A DNA stretch of 64,000 nt from an uncultured Saprospiraceae bacterium (GCA_938015595.1 CALLPI010000010.1:62001-126000), one strand, 5' to 3'; positions 50,212 through 60,379 are shown, numbered from the stretch's first letter. Numbers and translations: made by a program. The notes: generated by a model from the sequence alone, not told the origin.

Positions 50212-51861
50212 TCAGAACCTTGCAGTAATGCCTGCCAGCGCATTTAGGCCAAATAAGGGATAGTGCTGCCAGCGCTGCCGACGATTGTTGGCCAGGTTGT
50301 TCAGTTGCAGAAAAACGCCAAAATTGCTGCCGAGCCGGTACTCTCCGCCGAGGCTAATGTCGAAAAGCGCATTCAGGTTTTTAGCCTCGCCGTTGGCGTC
50401 GCGGAAGGGCACGCCGTTTTCTACAAACAAATCAGCGCGTACCGAGCCTTTGCCATCAGTAGTGGTATATTTGGCTCCGGCGCTGACCGTAAGCGAAGGC
50501 AAATGCCAGGCTTTGCCCTCCTTTCCAGCATTGAAGAAGTTTTGCTGTAGGCGGCCGTTGAGCTCGAAACCTTTGAACAGAGGCGCCACCAAAAAGGCAT
50601 TGAAGTAAATGATATCAATAGTGTCGTACAGTACGTTGAATCGAGCAGAGAGGCTGTCGCCGTTCCACAGGAAGGTAGCCAGATTGTCAGTGGTTTTATA
50701 GCCGGCCTGAACGCGATAATCAATACCCTGTACCACGCCCCGGATGCCACCAAAATAGTCATAGTAGCGGGTGTTGCGCAAGCGGTTGCGCGACGACAGG
50801 AATGGGTTGTAATCCGTCAGGCTCCTGAAGGTGTTTTTTTGCAGCGAGCCTTCTGCACCAATATAAGCGTTGAGCACTGGCCCCAGGATACGGGCGGAGA
50901 GTTCTAGGTCGGGAAAGAAAAAGAACTCATCGTTGTGCGATGCGAGGTTAAGACCAATTTTAGCCCGAAAGGCATCCGCCGAAAACGTAAAGTTAGGCTG
51001 CAGATAGAAGTTATGCAGGCTCTGTTTAGCTGTATCGCGATACGAAGTAAAGTCAGTACGCAAGTTCACACGAAAAGCGTGGCGGTCTTGAATCCACTTG
51101 GTAGCATTGATTTTGAGATCAAAGCCGTTCTCGCGGGTAGCATAGGCATCTTGCAGGAGGTAAAAATCAAACCCTGCTTGATAGTTGAAATCTGCCTGTG
51201 TGCGCTCTCCATTAAAGATCGACGCGCCTATGTCTGCTGTACTGAACCGCTGACGCACATCTTCTTTAGCAAAGGTAAAGCGAGGGTTGTCAGGGTCAAG
51301 ATTGAAGGCATTGTAGCCATAAAAAAACGCGTTGCGCTGGCTGTAGCCGGCCTTGCCCTGCACCGCAATGCCCTGCTCCATGTAGTACGTGCCATCAATG
51401 CCTACGTTGGTGTTGGAAAAACGCTGGTTTTCCAGGTTTTTAGTATTATTGGCCGAGTAGTGGCGCGCCCCGATGCCGAAGTTATAGCGTTTTTCTTTGA
51501 CCAGGTGGTAAGACAGATCTCCGTAAAGCGAAGAGGGTATGCCTGCGCCGAGTTTGGTATAGCCATTGTACACTTTGGGCACGGCATCGCCGCGCATGGC
51601 TATAGGGCGAATGACTGGCGCGGGATATTCAACTGAAAATGGCCGGTCAGCAACCGAGTAGTTGAGCCGCCTGACGGAGGTGTCCAGCGGTGGCAGTTCA
51701 GGCGACAGCGGAATGCGGTCAGTGTCCAACAAGCGGGCGTCAAAGTTTTTGATGATTTCCACCTGTTCGGTAGGCAGTGGCTTTTGGGCTTGCAACAAAG
51801 CCAGGCTCGACATCCAGGCGAGCGCCGGCAAGAGGATATATTGAAGAGTCAGACGATTCAT
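50212..51861 (-). CDS. Outer membrane beta-barrel protein (TonB-receptor-like, no plug)
   Basis: The 549-residue protein has a signal peptide (ending LALLQAQ), a short periplasmic segment and many alternating strands ending in ...TARF, the C-terminal aromatic typical of outer membrane barrels. No TonB box or plug domain is seen. It stands directly downstream of a large TPR protein, an association repeated in Bacteroidota. Function unknown. The nspC start lies 4 nt further on. Confidence 0.8.
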   Translation of the reverse strand: MNRLTLQYILLPALAWMSSLALLQAQKPLPTEQVEIIKNFDARLLDTDRIPLSPELPPLDTSVRRLNYSVADRPFSVEYPAPVIRPIAMRGDAVPKVYNGYTKLGAGIPSSLYGDLSYHLVKEKRYNFGIGARHYSANNTKNLENQRFSNTNVGIDGTYYMEQGIAVQGKAGYSQRNAFFYGYNAFNLDPDNPRFTFAKEDVRQRFSTADIGASIFNGERTQADFNYQAGFDFYLLQDAYATRENGFDLKINATKWIQDRHAFRVNLRTDFTSYRDTAKQSLHNFYLQPNFTFSADAFRAKIGLNLASHNDEFFFFPDLELSARILGPVLNAYIGAEGSLQKNTFRSLTDYNPFLSSRNRLRNTRYYDYFGGIRGVVQGIDYRVQAGYKTTDNLATFLWNGDSLSARFNVLYDTIDIIYFNAFLVAPLFKGFELNGRLQQNFFNAGKEGKAWHLPSLTVSAGAKYTTTDGKGSVRADLFVENGVPFRDANGEAKNLNALFDISLGGEYRLGSNFGVFLQLNNLANNRRQRWQHYPLFGLNALAGITARF

Positions 51862-51916
51862 TGCTTCAGATTTGAAAGTGGGCAAATGCGGAGTGAAGTA
51901 CGATGTGGCAAAGGGT

Positions 51917-54900
51917 TTAATTTCGGCTATTATCCATTTCCAGACGGTTGAGGCTGCGCGTGGTATTGTCCAGCCGGCTGCCGGAGTTAATGCGGGCGTT
52001 CACGATGGCCAGTTTCTCGCGGGCGGTTTTGATCAGTTCCTGGTCTTCCTTGTAGTTTTCGAGTAAGGCTTCGAGCACGGCCCGAGCATTGAGCAGCTCG
52101 CCTTTTTCAAGAAACACGTCTGAGAGCAGTATCACCGTCTTGGCCACCCAATATGGATAGGCGGAGCTTTCGCGGTTGGCAGCAATGCAGAGTTCCTGGG
52201 CTTTGTTAAGGTCGCGGCGCAGGTAGTGAATGCTGGCAATGAGGTAGCGGGCTTCGGCAGTTTGTTCATTGTCGCTGAGGCGCACCACTTCTTGTAGGGC
52301 AGTCAGTGCCTGGTTGTATTCCTTGCGGTCATAGGCCTGCTTGCCAATGTAGAAGTTGGCCGTAGCCACCTGCGCAGGCGAAGCCGCCGGATTGGTGGCC
52401 ACTTTGTTGGCGTAGTTGGTCATGGCCTGAGTATTGCCGCTGCGATAGGCACTACGCATGGCGCCCAGTTGAGCCTCAAAGCGCATTTCGGGCGTATTGG
52501 CTGCCGACTCCAGCTTTACGTAGAGATCATAGCTCTTGGCAAAGTCTTTTTCGTGATTGTAGGCGATGATGGCAGCTTTTTCCAGCGCTTTGAAATAGTA
52601 GCGACTGGGGCCTCGATTGACCACCACCTCGTAGTCTTTGAGGGCAGCCGAGTATTGCTTCTGTACGGCATAGGATTCGCCACGCTGAAAGTGAGCATCC
52701 AGGGCATAAATGCCGTTGGGATACCTGCGCAGGTAGTCGGTATAAGCCTCTACTGCACGGGGGTAATTGCCGTTTTCAAACTGGCTGAGTGCTGCGCGGT
52801 AGCTGATGGAGTCCTTGGCCAGGTTGTCCACCTTGTAGCCGGGCACAGTTTCCAGAAAGGCGAAGTAAGCATCGGGCTTGCCCATGTCATTCACGTAGAT
52901 TTCTTCCAGTGCAGCCAATGCAAGTGCAGCTTCGTTGGGGTCGGGATTGTTAGAGAACACCTGCTTGTAGTAGTTGATGGCAGCATCCAGGTTGGCCTGA
53001 TTGTAGCTGATCAGCCCCAGACGTAGCAACGCTTGATTAATGAGGTCTGACTTGCCACGATAATTAGTGACCAACTGCCGCAATGGTGTTATGGCCTGGT
53101 TGAGCTGGCCCATTTCCTGGTAAGTGGCGCCAATAGCCAGCAGGGCGTCGTCGGCAAATTCGGAGTTGGGGAAGTCCCTGACTAGGCGATCCAGTGCTAG
53201 TATCTTGTCGGTGTTGCGGCCGCGCAAGCCCTCAATGATGGCCTTCTGATAGATAGCGTACTCAAACCCCTTATAGCGGGCGCTGATGGCCTCGTCGTAG
53301 AGGCGAATGGCATCGTTGTAGTTGTTGCGCTTAAATAGGCAATCGGCAGCACGCATGGTGGCGTCGCCTAGCATCTGGTCGCGTATGGCTTCATTGCGGA
53401 TGAAACTGCGATTGCGCTTGATGCCATCCATTGCTTCGCGGAAGAAGCCCAGGGCAGCATTGTAGTTCTCCTGCTTGAGGTAGCTGTAGCCCAGTGAGTA
53501 ATTGGCGGTAAATACAGAGGACTCATCCGGCAGGTTGCGCAGGGCGCGCGCCAGGGTCAGAAACTGGTTAAGCAGTCGTATGCTGGTGTTATAGTCCTTG
53601 TCACGATAAGCCAAGTCGCCCAGCCAATATGTAGCCAGTGCGCGATAGTCGGCATTAATGGGGTCTTGCAGCGAGAGGTCAAAGTGCCTGCGCGCGCCAG
53701 CAAAGTCGCCTTGCTGCATGAGTTGTATGCCGCGCAGATACACTACTTTCTGGTAAGATTCGCGTATGGCAGGCGTCTTATTGGGTATTTTTTCAATGAT
53801 CTCCATAGCCTGCTTGTAGTCGCGGTAGCTCAGGAAGATCTCGCCCATCAGGGTCTGCGCCTCGTTGTAGTATTTGCTCTGGGGCTTGATGGTTTGTAAA
53901 GCAGCAATGGCCTCTCGGGGGTCTTTAAGCTCGTATGAGAGCTTAGCATAATTAAACAAGGCATCTTCCTGCACATTGGGATCGTAGTTCATGCGGCGGG
54001 CGGCAGCAAAAGCAGTGCGAGCCGACGACTTCTGATCCAAGCGCAAGTAGGAATCACCCAGGTAATACATAGCGTATTGCCCCAGTTTGGAATTGACGGA
54101 GTTTAGCTCCTCAAAACTGCGCACGGCCCTACGATAGTTTTGAGTCATGTACTGGGCGTAGCCAAGCTGGTAAAACTCTTCCTCGCGCAGCTTACCCGTG
54201 CGCTCGGCATAGTACTCTAAGTAGGGCAGCGCTTTGGCGTAGTTGCCTTTTTCAAAATAGGCCTGCCCTAGCAGTTGGTGCATTTCTTTGTTGCGCGAGG
54301 TAGAGCCGTTCACCAGAGGTTCGGCATAGCTGATGAGTTCGTCCCACTGACGCTCAGCAAAGTAAATCTGAGCAATGTAGTACGGAATCTGGTCTTTGTA
54401 GCGCTGGTTACGCTCGGCCACGCGCAGGGTATTGATGGCCTCGCGATAGTTGCCGTCGAAGAAGTAGCACAAGCCTAAGTAGTAGTTGGTTGGCTCGTAG
54501 TACTCGTTGCGCACGTCTTTGATTTGGATAAATTCGCGCCGTGCCTTGGCAAACTGCTTGGTCACGAAGTATGAATACCCCAAGCGGAAACGAGCTTCGT
54601 CGCGTTGAGCCTTGCTCAGCCCCGACCAGTCCACCTGCTCGTAGAAGGAGATGGCCTTTTCGTACTCTTTGGCGTCGTAGTAGTATTTGGCAATCTCACT
54701 GAGCGCCTGCATGGCCATGGGGTCGGGCTTGTATTTGCGGATGAAGTCTAAGATGAGCTTTTCGCCATCGGGCAAGCCCAATTGTACGGCAGATTTGGCG
54801 TAGTGGAGTTCAGCCTTGATGCGCAGCAAGGTGGCCTCTGGCTCGTTTACAGGCTGCAAGAGGTCCATGGTATGCCGAAAAGCCTCTTGAGCTTTGCCAA

Positions 54901-55036
54901 ACAGCCCTTGCTGATAAAAATCCATACCTTGCTTGTAGGAAAGGTCGGCCTCAGTGAAAACGGCGGTGGATTGAGCCTGCAGGGTACCAACCCCAAGGCA
55001 TACAATCGCCCACAGGGCAATACTTCGGATGGTCAT
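51917..55036 (-). CDS. Giant periplasmic tetratricopeptide repeat protein
   Basis: The 1039-residue protein has a signal peptide (ending GTLQAQ) and TPR-like helical hairpins over almost its whole length, with typical units such as GNYREAINTLRVAERNQ and GNYAKALPYLEYYAE. More than 15 repeats can be counted by eye. It is probably a periplasmic or outer-membrane-associated scaffold working with the barrel protein 55 nt downstream. YbgF/BamD-like TPR lengths are far shorter. Confidence 0.88.
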   Translation of the reverse strand: MTIRSIALWAIVCLGVGTLQAQSTAVFTEADLSYKQGMDFYQQGLFGKAQEAFRHTMDLLQPVNEPEATLLRIKAELHYAKSAVQLGLPDGEKLILDFIRKYKPDPMAMQALSEIAKYYYDAKEYEKAISFYEQVDWSGLSKAQRDEARFRLGYSYFVTKQFAKARREFIQIKDVRNEYYEPTNYYLGLCYFFDGNYREAINTLRVAERNQRYKDQIPYYIAQIYFAERQWDELISYAEPLVNGSTSRNKEMHQLLGQAYFEKGNYAKALPYLEYYAERTGKLREEEFYQLGYAQYMTQNYRRAVRSFEELNSVNSKLGQYAMYYLGDSYLRLDQKSSARTAFAAARRMNYDPNVQEDALFNYAKLSYELKDPREAIAALQTIKPQSKYYNEAQTLMGEIFLSYRDYKQAMEIIEKIPNKTPAIRESYQKVVYLRGIQLMQQGDFAGARRHFDLSLQDPINADYRALATYWLGDLAYRDKDYNTSIRLLNQFLTLARALRNLPDESSVFTANYSLGYSYLKQENYNAALGFFREAMDGIKRNRSFIRNEAIRDQMLGDATMRAADCLFKRNNYNDAIRLYDEAISARYKGFEYAIYQKAIIEGLRGRNTDKILALDRLVRDFPNSEFADDALLAIGATYQEMGQLNQAITPLRQLVTNYRGKSDLINQALLRLGLISYNQANLDAAINYYKQVFSNNPDPNEAALALAALEEIYVNDMGKPDAYFAFLETVPGYKVDNLAKDSISYRAALSQFENGNYPRAVEAYTDYLRRYPNGIYALDAHFQRGESYAVQKQYSAALKDYEVVVNRGPSRYYFKALEKAAIIAYNHEKDFAKSYDLYVKLESAANTPEMRFEAQLGAMRSAYRSGNTQAMTNYANKVATNPAASPAQVATANFYIGKQAYDRKEYNQALTALQEVVRLSDNEQTAEARYLIASIHYLRRDLNKAQELCIAANRESSAYPYWVAKTVILLSDVFLEKGELLNARAVLEALLENYKEDQELIKTAREKLAIVNARINSGSRLDNTTRSLNRLEMDNSRN

Positions 55037-55165
55037 ACAATAACTTGTTTTTTTTGGTTTGTCATGAGCAAGCGGCCTTACAACGCTATTCAGTCAAAGT
55101 ATGGTGTGTGTATCCAAGAGAAATGCGCTGTGAGCCAGTTATTGCGGGGCAAAATTAAGAAAACT

Positions 55166-56068
55166 TTAATGCGATGCGGGAATTCCCTGCGCGTCATAAC
55201 TGCGCTCGCCAGCGCTGACAGGTATAGGCAGGCGGTTTTCGGCAGGCGGTAGCAGGCACGTAGCGTAGGGTGTGAATACGCAAGGCGGATTGTATGCTTT
55301 ATTGAAGTCAACGATAATTTTTCTTTGGTTATCAGGTAGTTTAACCTGCAAGTAACGCCCGCCGCCATAAGTCTGTACGCCAGTGGTGGCATCAGCAAAA
55401 ATCACCAGGAGGGTTTTCGCGCTTTCTTCTAAGGCGAGCAACTCATACCTCTTGCCACCAGCTTTGAAACGCAGTACGCCTGGGCATTTTTGTTCCACTT
55501 GCATGCCTAAAACATTGGTTACGTGTAGAATGCGTGGCTGCGCAAACGATACAAACGCTGCCCGTAAACACCACTTTTTTCTGACAGGAAAATGCGGAAT
55601 GGGCAAAAACGCCTGTAGCGCTGGATGCTGCTCGTCCCAAAGGCGCAGGCCAATCCTGTCGCCACGGCGGATGACCACCCAGGAAAACCGCCCGGCCTGC
55701 GCCAGTCCACCGCCAGGATACAGCAACGCAGTCTCTGCCAGCATATTTTCGTGCAGAATTTGCACGCCCGGGGTTGCGGCAAACCACACTGAGTCGCCTT
55801 TTCTGATTATGCGTCCCAGGTAGTCTGGTCCGCCTGTGGGGAGGACTAGCTCATTGTCAGGAGCTGAGCCAAAGGTTGCTTCGCCTTCTGCCAACCAGAA
55901 CAGCCCAGCCAAAGACAGCCAACCGCGCGGCGCTTTGAGTTCGCGCTCCCGTTCAGCACGCCACGCTTGCCACTCCCGGGTATAAGTCATGGCAGGTTGA
56001 GCTGCGCAAGGAGCACTGGCAACACACGCCAAACAGGCTAAGCCAAAGAGCAGAATATAGCGCACCAT
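55166..56068 (-). CDS. DUF1684 domain protein, exported
   Basis: The 300-residue protein has a signal peptide (SAPCAAQ) and a full DUF1684 domain: LKAPRGWLSLAGLFWL near the start and VDFNKAYNPPCVFTPYATC and LPPAENRLPIPVSAGE at the end. The function of this domain is unknown. ATG 56068 shares a base with the stop codon of a short upstream frame (TGATG). Confidence 0.9.
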   Translation of the reverse strand: MVRYILLFGLACLACVASAPCAAQPAMTYTREWQAWRAERERELKAPRGWLSLAGLFWLAEGEATFGSAPDNELVLPTGGPDYLGRIIRKGDSVWFAATPGVQILHENMLAETALLYPGGGLAQAGRFSWVVIRRGDRIGLRLWDEQHPALQAFLPIPHFPVRKKWCLRAAFVSFAQPRILHVTNVLGMQVEQKCPGVLRFKAGGKRYELLALEESAKTLLVIFADATTGVQTYGGGRYLQVKLPDNQRKIIVDFNKAYNPPCVFTPYATCLLPPAENRLPIPVSAGERSYDAQGIPASH

Positions 56069-56151
56069 CAATCTTTCCTGGGTATTTTTTCCAGTGTAGT
56101 GTACATATCGGCCAGCATAATGCTCAAGCCAAGCAAGCAGAAGGCCAGCAC
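56068..56151 (-). CDS. Possible 27-residue membrane peptide ahead of the DUF1684 gene
   Basis: A frame from GTG 56151 to TGA 56068 codes a hydrophobic peptide (LAFCLLGLSIMLADMY followed by a basic tail). Its stop overlaps the next ATG. The frame stays open further upstream, but without a start. Coupling is the only support, so this is a weak call. Confidence 0.25.
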   Translation of the reverse strand: MLAFCLLGLSIMLADMYTTLEKIPRKD

Positions 56152-56412
56152 CGTATCCGGGCTGGTAAAGATTTCGCGCCTACAGAGCGTTCTCCTGGGG
56201 GGCTTGTAAAAATAATAACACGGACTTGGCCCAACTGGTCTCTGACTTACTTCAGCAATAGTGAACAGGTTTGTTTTCTCCAATACAAGCATCAATGGAT
56301 ATATTCGAGTGCAAGATAGGCAATTTCGTGAAAACGTTCAGCCCCGATGCCGGCCAAGCAGTTGAAGCAAAGCCTATGGACAAGCGCATTATCCTCAACA
56401 GCTCACTTGAGG
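56152..56412. other. Gap between the DUF1684 and lamin-tail genes, no gene seen
   Basis: Together with the doubtful peptide frame this makes about 345 bp without a firm gene. A TTG-N17-TATTTTTA element can be read on the minus strand near 56205-56240 and may be the promoter of the DUF1684 gene. No terminator with a T-tract was found. Confidence 0.4.
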
Positions 56413-59028
56413 TCAAGTTCGCCCAGCCAGTACGCAGGTCTTCTTCATGCGCTGCATTGTACCGTCGGGATGAAACAACTCTATCCACAGGATGTAAATA
56501 CCGGCGCGCGCCTTGAAGCCTTCGTCGTTCACGCCATCCCATTTGAAAATCCCGGATGTTCCCAATAATTCGTTTCGCAACAGATTGCGCACCTGCCGGC
56601 CTTGAGCGTCAAATACGCGCAGGTTTAGCACGTAACCAGGTTTATCGGTCTCATAGAATATCTGGAGCACGTCTTCAAGGCCATCTTCATCAGGTGAGAA
56701 GGTCTTATTGGGCAAAGAAATAACCTCCTCTCCCAGCACCGGTGCCTGGCGAAACTGAGAGTTTTGGTACCCTGGCGTAGCAAACCCTACCAAAGCCGCT
56801 GCCGAATGCCAATTGCCGGGGCTTTGGGTAGGACCATCGGGGTCGAGGCGCTCCAGCGAAACCCCGTCCTTGGTATTTAACAAGGGCGTGTGTAGTGCTT
56901 CTGTGTAGTCAAAGGCATCAATCGTCACGCCCGATACCTGGATGGTGGCATTGCCCGACTTGTCGTCAAACGAGGGAATGCTGTTTTGTATCAATGCGCT
57001 GATGTTGGGCGTGCGGTAGCGCGAACGTATATCATTGATGTTGGCAGAAATAGCAACGTACTCGCCGGGGAACAGAAAGAAATCCTGGCTGAAGGTACTG
57101 AGATTGCTGCTAGCACGCTGGGTGTTGCGTATCTGCATACCGTTCAGATTCAGTATTTTGGCAGAGCGGTTGTACAATTCCAGAAAATCGCTGCCGCCAG
57201 TAGCAGGATTAAACAGGATTTCATTGATAACCAGGTCTCCGGGCTGGATGGGTTCAGGCAGGCCAATGCGCACTGTGCGAGGCGTGCCAAAGGCATTGCC
57301 CAGGCAGTCGCGAATGTCAGCGCCTACGGTTAGCAGATACGTTCTACCGGGCAAAAGCGGCTGCGCCAAAGTAACAAGCACTTGCGTAGCCGGGCTGAGT
57401 AAAGTAGCCGACACTACCCCAATGCCTTCGCTGACGGAGAACAGCCCTGCAGAAAGATTGGCAGCCAACACTGGTTCATCGAATTGAAGCCGCACAGTGA
57501 CGGGCGTGAGCACGGCGGCGTTGAGGAGCAGTGGCCCGTCGCGGTCGCCGGTAGAGCCCGTGACAGAGTTGGCTTGACCTGGTGTACCTCCTCGTGGATG
57601 TACGGAAGCCCGCCAGTTGGACGAACAATTGCCCGGCAAAGAAAGGTCTATCATTTCTAGGCTCCAGCCGCCGTTGGTTTTGGCGGTATCGCGATACCAA
57701 CCTAAGTCGTATTCCAGGTAAAATAATTCCGTGCCCTGTGTATTCGTAATAATGATCTCATCGCCTTGGTTGGCCAAAGCTGGAAAACTGCTTAGCGGTA
57801 CCACATCGCCAAAGGCTGCGAATGCACCTGCCTGAGAAGCTGCGCAAACAATGACATAGCGCTGGGGCAGCAGCAAGAAATTGGGCAGCGTCTGGGGTGT
57901 GCCACCAGTGGAGTAACGAATGTTTTGCAACTGAATTACCTTGGTGGTACTGAAGTTGTACAGCTCGATATACTCGGCGTTGGGCAGTACGCTGACCACT
58001 GGTGTGGGGTCGGGCATAAACTCCGTTACTACAAGGTCACCCGGCTCGGCGGGCTGTATGTTGAGATAAGTAAAATTAGCAGTTTGGATACTTGCTGTAT
58101 TACCGGCCTCGTCTCGGATGCCAGCACACGTAAGGGTGTAGCTTTGTAGGTTGGTCAAAGGTGTAGTTAGGGTGAGTTGCACATGTGTGGAGTTGCCGGG
58201 CGCCAGCTGTGCTGCTGCGGGTTGCCCAATGCCGCCGCTGATGAAGTAGTTGGAAAGCGTCTGGGCGGAAGTAGCATCGAGTGGCTCATCAAAGATAACA
58301 GTCACTGCAGTGGCGTCATCGGCTTGCGCGCCAATAAGCACTGGCGGAGTATTGTCCACAAATAGTGGATTGACCAGGAAGTCGTCAAAGAAAAATGCCT
58401 GTCCTCGCGTGCTTGTATAGCGGCAATACACCCCTATGAACCCACCCAATCTATGGGTGAGGTCTATTGCAGGAGTGCCCTGCTCTGTGAGTCCTTGGCT
58501 TCCGGTGTAATCGGCAAACATGCGCCACTCGCCAGCGGCGGAGCGCGTGACTCGTACCCTTGCAATAGCTGGCTCCAGTGCTACGGCTCCTGCCTGTGCG
58601 CTAATGAGCAACGTAGTGGCATTGCCGGTCTGGCGGTATAGTTCCAGGGCATCCAGATCGCCGCTGATGCCGCCTACACGCACAAAGTATCCATCCAGCT
58701 CCCCAGTGAGGTTGGGCGCATTGGAAGCCAAGTACACCCTGGCGAAGTTGGTAGTGGAAGGCGCAAATTCCAGCCGCACGTAAAACTCCCAGACAGTAGC
58801 CTCATTGGCCGACGTAGCCGCTGCTACAGCCAGGTAGCTCGTGTTGTTGGCAGCAGGGTTGAGGTGGCGTAGTTGCAACTCGCCGTTGGTTACTACAAAA
58901 AGCGCCGTATCGCCAAACCAGGACGGATTGGACGTAAAATCCCCATCGCTGAAGTCGTCGCTGAGGCTTTGTGTCTTCGAAAGAGAAAATGCACATACAA
59001 AGGCCAGGGAAAAAAGTAGAGGTTTCAT
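56413..59028 (-). CDS. Surface protein with Ig-like, lamin-tail and FlgD-like domains
   Basis: The 871-residue protein has a signal peptide (SLSKTQS), a concanavalin-like region with DDFSDGDFTSNPSWFGD, two SbsA-type Ig domains (VTVIFDEPLD; VRLQFDEPVL), two lamin-tail domains (VVTEFMPDPTP ... YIELYN; VINEILFNPATGGSDFLELYN) and a C-terminal FlgD/CHU_C-like domain (FSPDEDGLEDVLQI ... ARAGIYILWIELF). That last unit is a usual companion of T9SS export. ATG 59028 is chosen for the signal peptide; the open frame runs far into asd on the other strand without meaning. Confidence 0.88.
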   Translation of the reverse strand: MKPLLFSLAFVCAFSLSKTQSLSDDFSDGDFTSNPSWFGDTALFVVTNGELQLRHLNPAANNTSYLAVAAATSANEATVWEFYVRLEFAPSTTNFARVYLASNAPNLTGELDGYFVRVGGISGDLDALELYRQTGNATTLLISAQAGAVALEPAIARVRVTRSAAGEWRMFADYTGSQGLTEQGTPAIDLTHRLGGFIGVYCRYTSTRGQAFFFDDFLVNPLFVDNTPPVLIGAQADDATAVTVIFDEPLDATSAQTLSNYFISGGIGQPAAAQLAPGNSTHVQLTLTTPLTNLQSYTLTCAGIRDEAGNTASIQTANFTYLNIQPAEPGDLVVTEFMPDPTPVVSVLPNAEYIELYNFSTTKVIQLQNIRYSTGGTPQTLPNFLLLPQRYVIVCAASQAGAFAAFGDVVPLSSFPALANQGDEIIITNTQGTELFYLEYDLGWYRDTAKTNGGWSLEMIDLSLPGNCSSNWRASVHPRGGTPGQANSVTGSTGDRDGPLLLNAAVLTPVTVRLQFDEPVLAANLSAGLFSVSEGIGVVSATLLSPATQVLVTLAQPLLPGRTYLLTVGADIRDCLGNAFGTPRTVRIGLPEPIQPGDLVINEILFNPATGGSDFLELYNRSAKILNLNGMQIRNTQRASSNLSTFSQDFFLFPGEYVAISANINDIRSRYRTPNISALIQNSIPSFDDKSGNATIQVSGVTIDAFDYTEALHTPLLNTKDGVSLERLDPDGPTQSPGNWHSAAALVGFATPGYQNSQFRQAPVLGEEVISLPNKTFSPDEDGLEDVLQIFYETDKPGYVLNLRVFDAQGRQVRNLLRNELLGTSGIFKWDGVNDEGFKARAGIYILWIELFHPDGTMQRMKKTCVLAGRT

Positions 59029-59061
59029 TGCGCCAAAATAGCAACAAACCCGAATAGCCGG

Positions 59062-59069
59062 TATCTTTG
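59062..59069 (+). promoter_or_regulatory. -7 box (TATCTTTG) for asd
   Basis: A perfect TAnnTTTG match 31 nt before ATG 59101. Confidence 0.6.
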
Positions 59070-59100
59070 CCGCGCTTTTCAATTCAAAAATTAACATACA

Positions 59101-60099
59101 ATGAAAGTAGCCGTAGTTGGCGTCACTGGGTTGGTGGGCGGCGTAATGCGCAAAGTACTGGAAGAGCGCAATTTCCCTGTATCGGAATTCATCCCGGTGG
59201 CTTCCGAGCGTTCTGTAGGCAAACCCGTAGAATTCGAAGGCCGGAGTTATAATGTAGTAGGCATGGAAGAAGCCATTGCCATGAAGCCGCAAATTGCTAT
59301 CTTCTCCGCTGGAGGCGGTACCTCGCTGGAGTGGGCGCCCCGCTTCGCCGAGGCCGGCGCCACCGTGGTAGATAATTCCTCCGCCTGGCGCATGGATCCT
59401 GATAAGAAACTCGTAGTACCTGAAATCAATGCTCACGTGCTGGGCCCAAACGACAAAATCATCGCCAATCCCAACTGCTCCACCATTCAGATGGTCATGG
59501 TCTTGGCGCCTATACACAGAACCTATGGCATAAGCCGTATTGTAGTGAGTACCTACCAATCTGTGACTGGAACCGGCATGAAAGCCGTAAAGCAGTATCA
59601 CCTAGAAAGCAAAGGCTTTGAACCCAAACCCGAAGAAATGGCCTACGCCTACCCTATCTTCCAGAACTGCATCCCCCACTGCGATGTGTTTCTTGACAAC
59701 GACTACACCAAAGAGGAGATGAAACTGGTGCACGAAACGCGCAAAATCATGGATGCGCCCCACCTCCGCATTACTTCTACTGCAGTGCGCGTACCAGTAC
59801 TGGGCGGTCATAGCGAATCAGTGAATATAGCGTTGGAAAAACCCTTCGAAGTAGAGGATGTTAAAGCACTGCTGCGGCAAACGCCTGGCGTCATAGTCAT
59901 GGATGATGTAGCCCAGAAGCAATACCCTATGCCGCTGCTGGCGCACGAACGCGACGAGGTATTCGTAGGCCGCATTCGCCGAGATGAATCTATTGAGCAC
60001 GGTCTTAACCTTTGGATTGTAGCCGACAACCTGCGCAAAGGTGCGGCCACCAATGCCATTCAGATTGCGGAATATCTGGTAGAAAAGGACTTGGTGTGA
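59101..60099 (+). CDS. asd: Aspartate-semialdehyde dehydrogenase
   Basis: The 332-residue enzyme reduces aspartyl phosphate to the semialdehyde at the branch to lysine, methionine and threonine. Motifs are the NADP fold VAVVGVTGLVGGVM and the catalytic NPNCSTIQ with C126; VPVLGGHSESVNIALE contains the active-site histidine. It is divergent from the lamin-tail gene and stands alone as a transcription unit. Confidence 0.96.
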   Translation: MKVAVVGVTGLVGGVMRKVLEERNFPVSEFIPVASERSVGKPVEFEGRSYNVVGMEEAIAMKPQIAIFSAGGGTSLEWAPRFAEAGATVVDNSSAWRMDPDKKLVVPEINAHVLGPNDKIIANPNCSTIQMVMVLAPIHRTYGISRIVVSTYQSVTGTGMKAVKQYHLESKGFEPKPEEMAYAYPIFQNCIPHCDVFLDNDYTKEEMKLVHETRKIMDAPHLRITSTAVRVPVLGGHSESVNIALEKPFEVEDVKALLRQTPGVIVMDDVAQKQYPMPLLAHERDEVFVGRIRRDESIEHGLNLWIVADNLRKGAATNAIQIAEYLVEKDLV

Positions 60100-60379
60100 A
60101 AAGCGCTTTGCCACAGCGAAGGAGAGCTCTCAGAACGTGGCCATTGGCACTTTCAATCGTACTCATGCAGGCAATTCAGAACAGCCACTCTTTATCTCGT
60201 ATTTCCAACTGCCGCCAACAATCCGCTTCGTGTAATCACATACTTTGGCTTCTATGAGAAGGCTCGGCTATCCATTACAGCTTGCCAGAAGCATGGCAGG
60301 TTTCTGCGGAAGTGCGGCTCAACTTATTCGCATATCCTTTACGCTGCCATAATATCTTCAGGATCGCTCACATATACTG

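Noticed and set aside
59029-59601. N-terminal extension of the lamin-tail gene across asd
   Set aside because: The extension is antisense to a clear asd gene, and the real gene begins with a good signal peptide at 59028.
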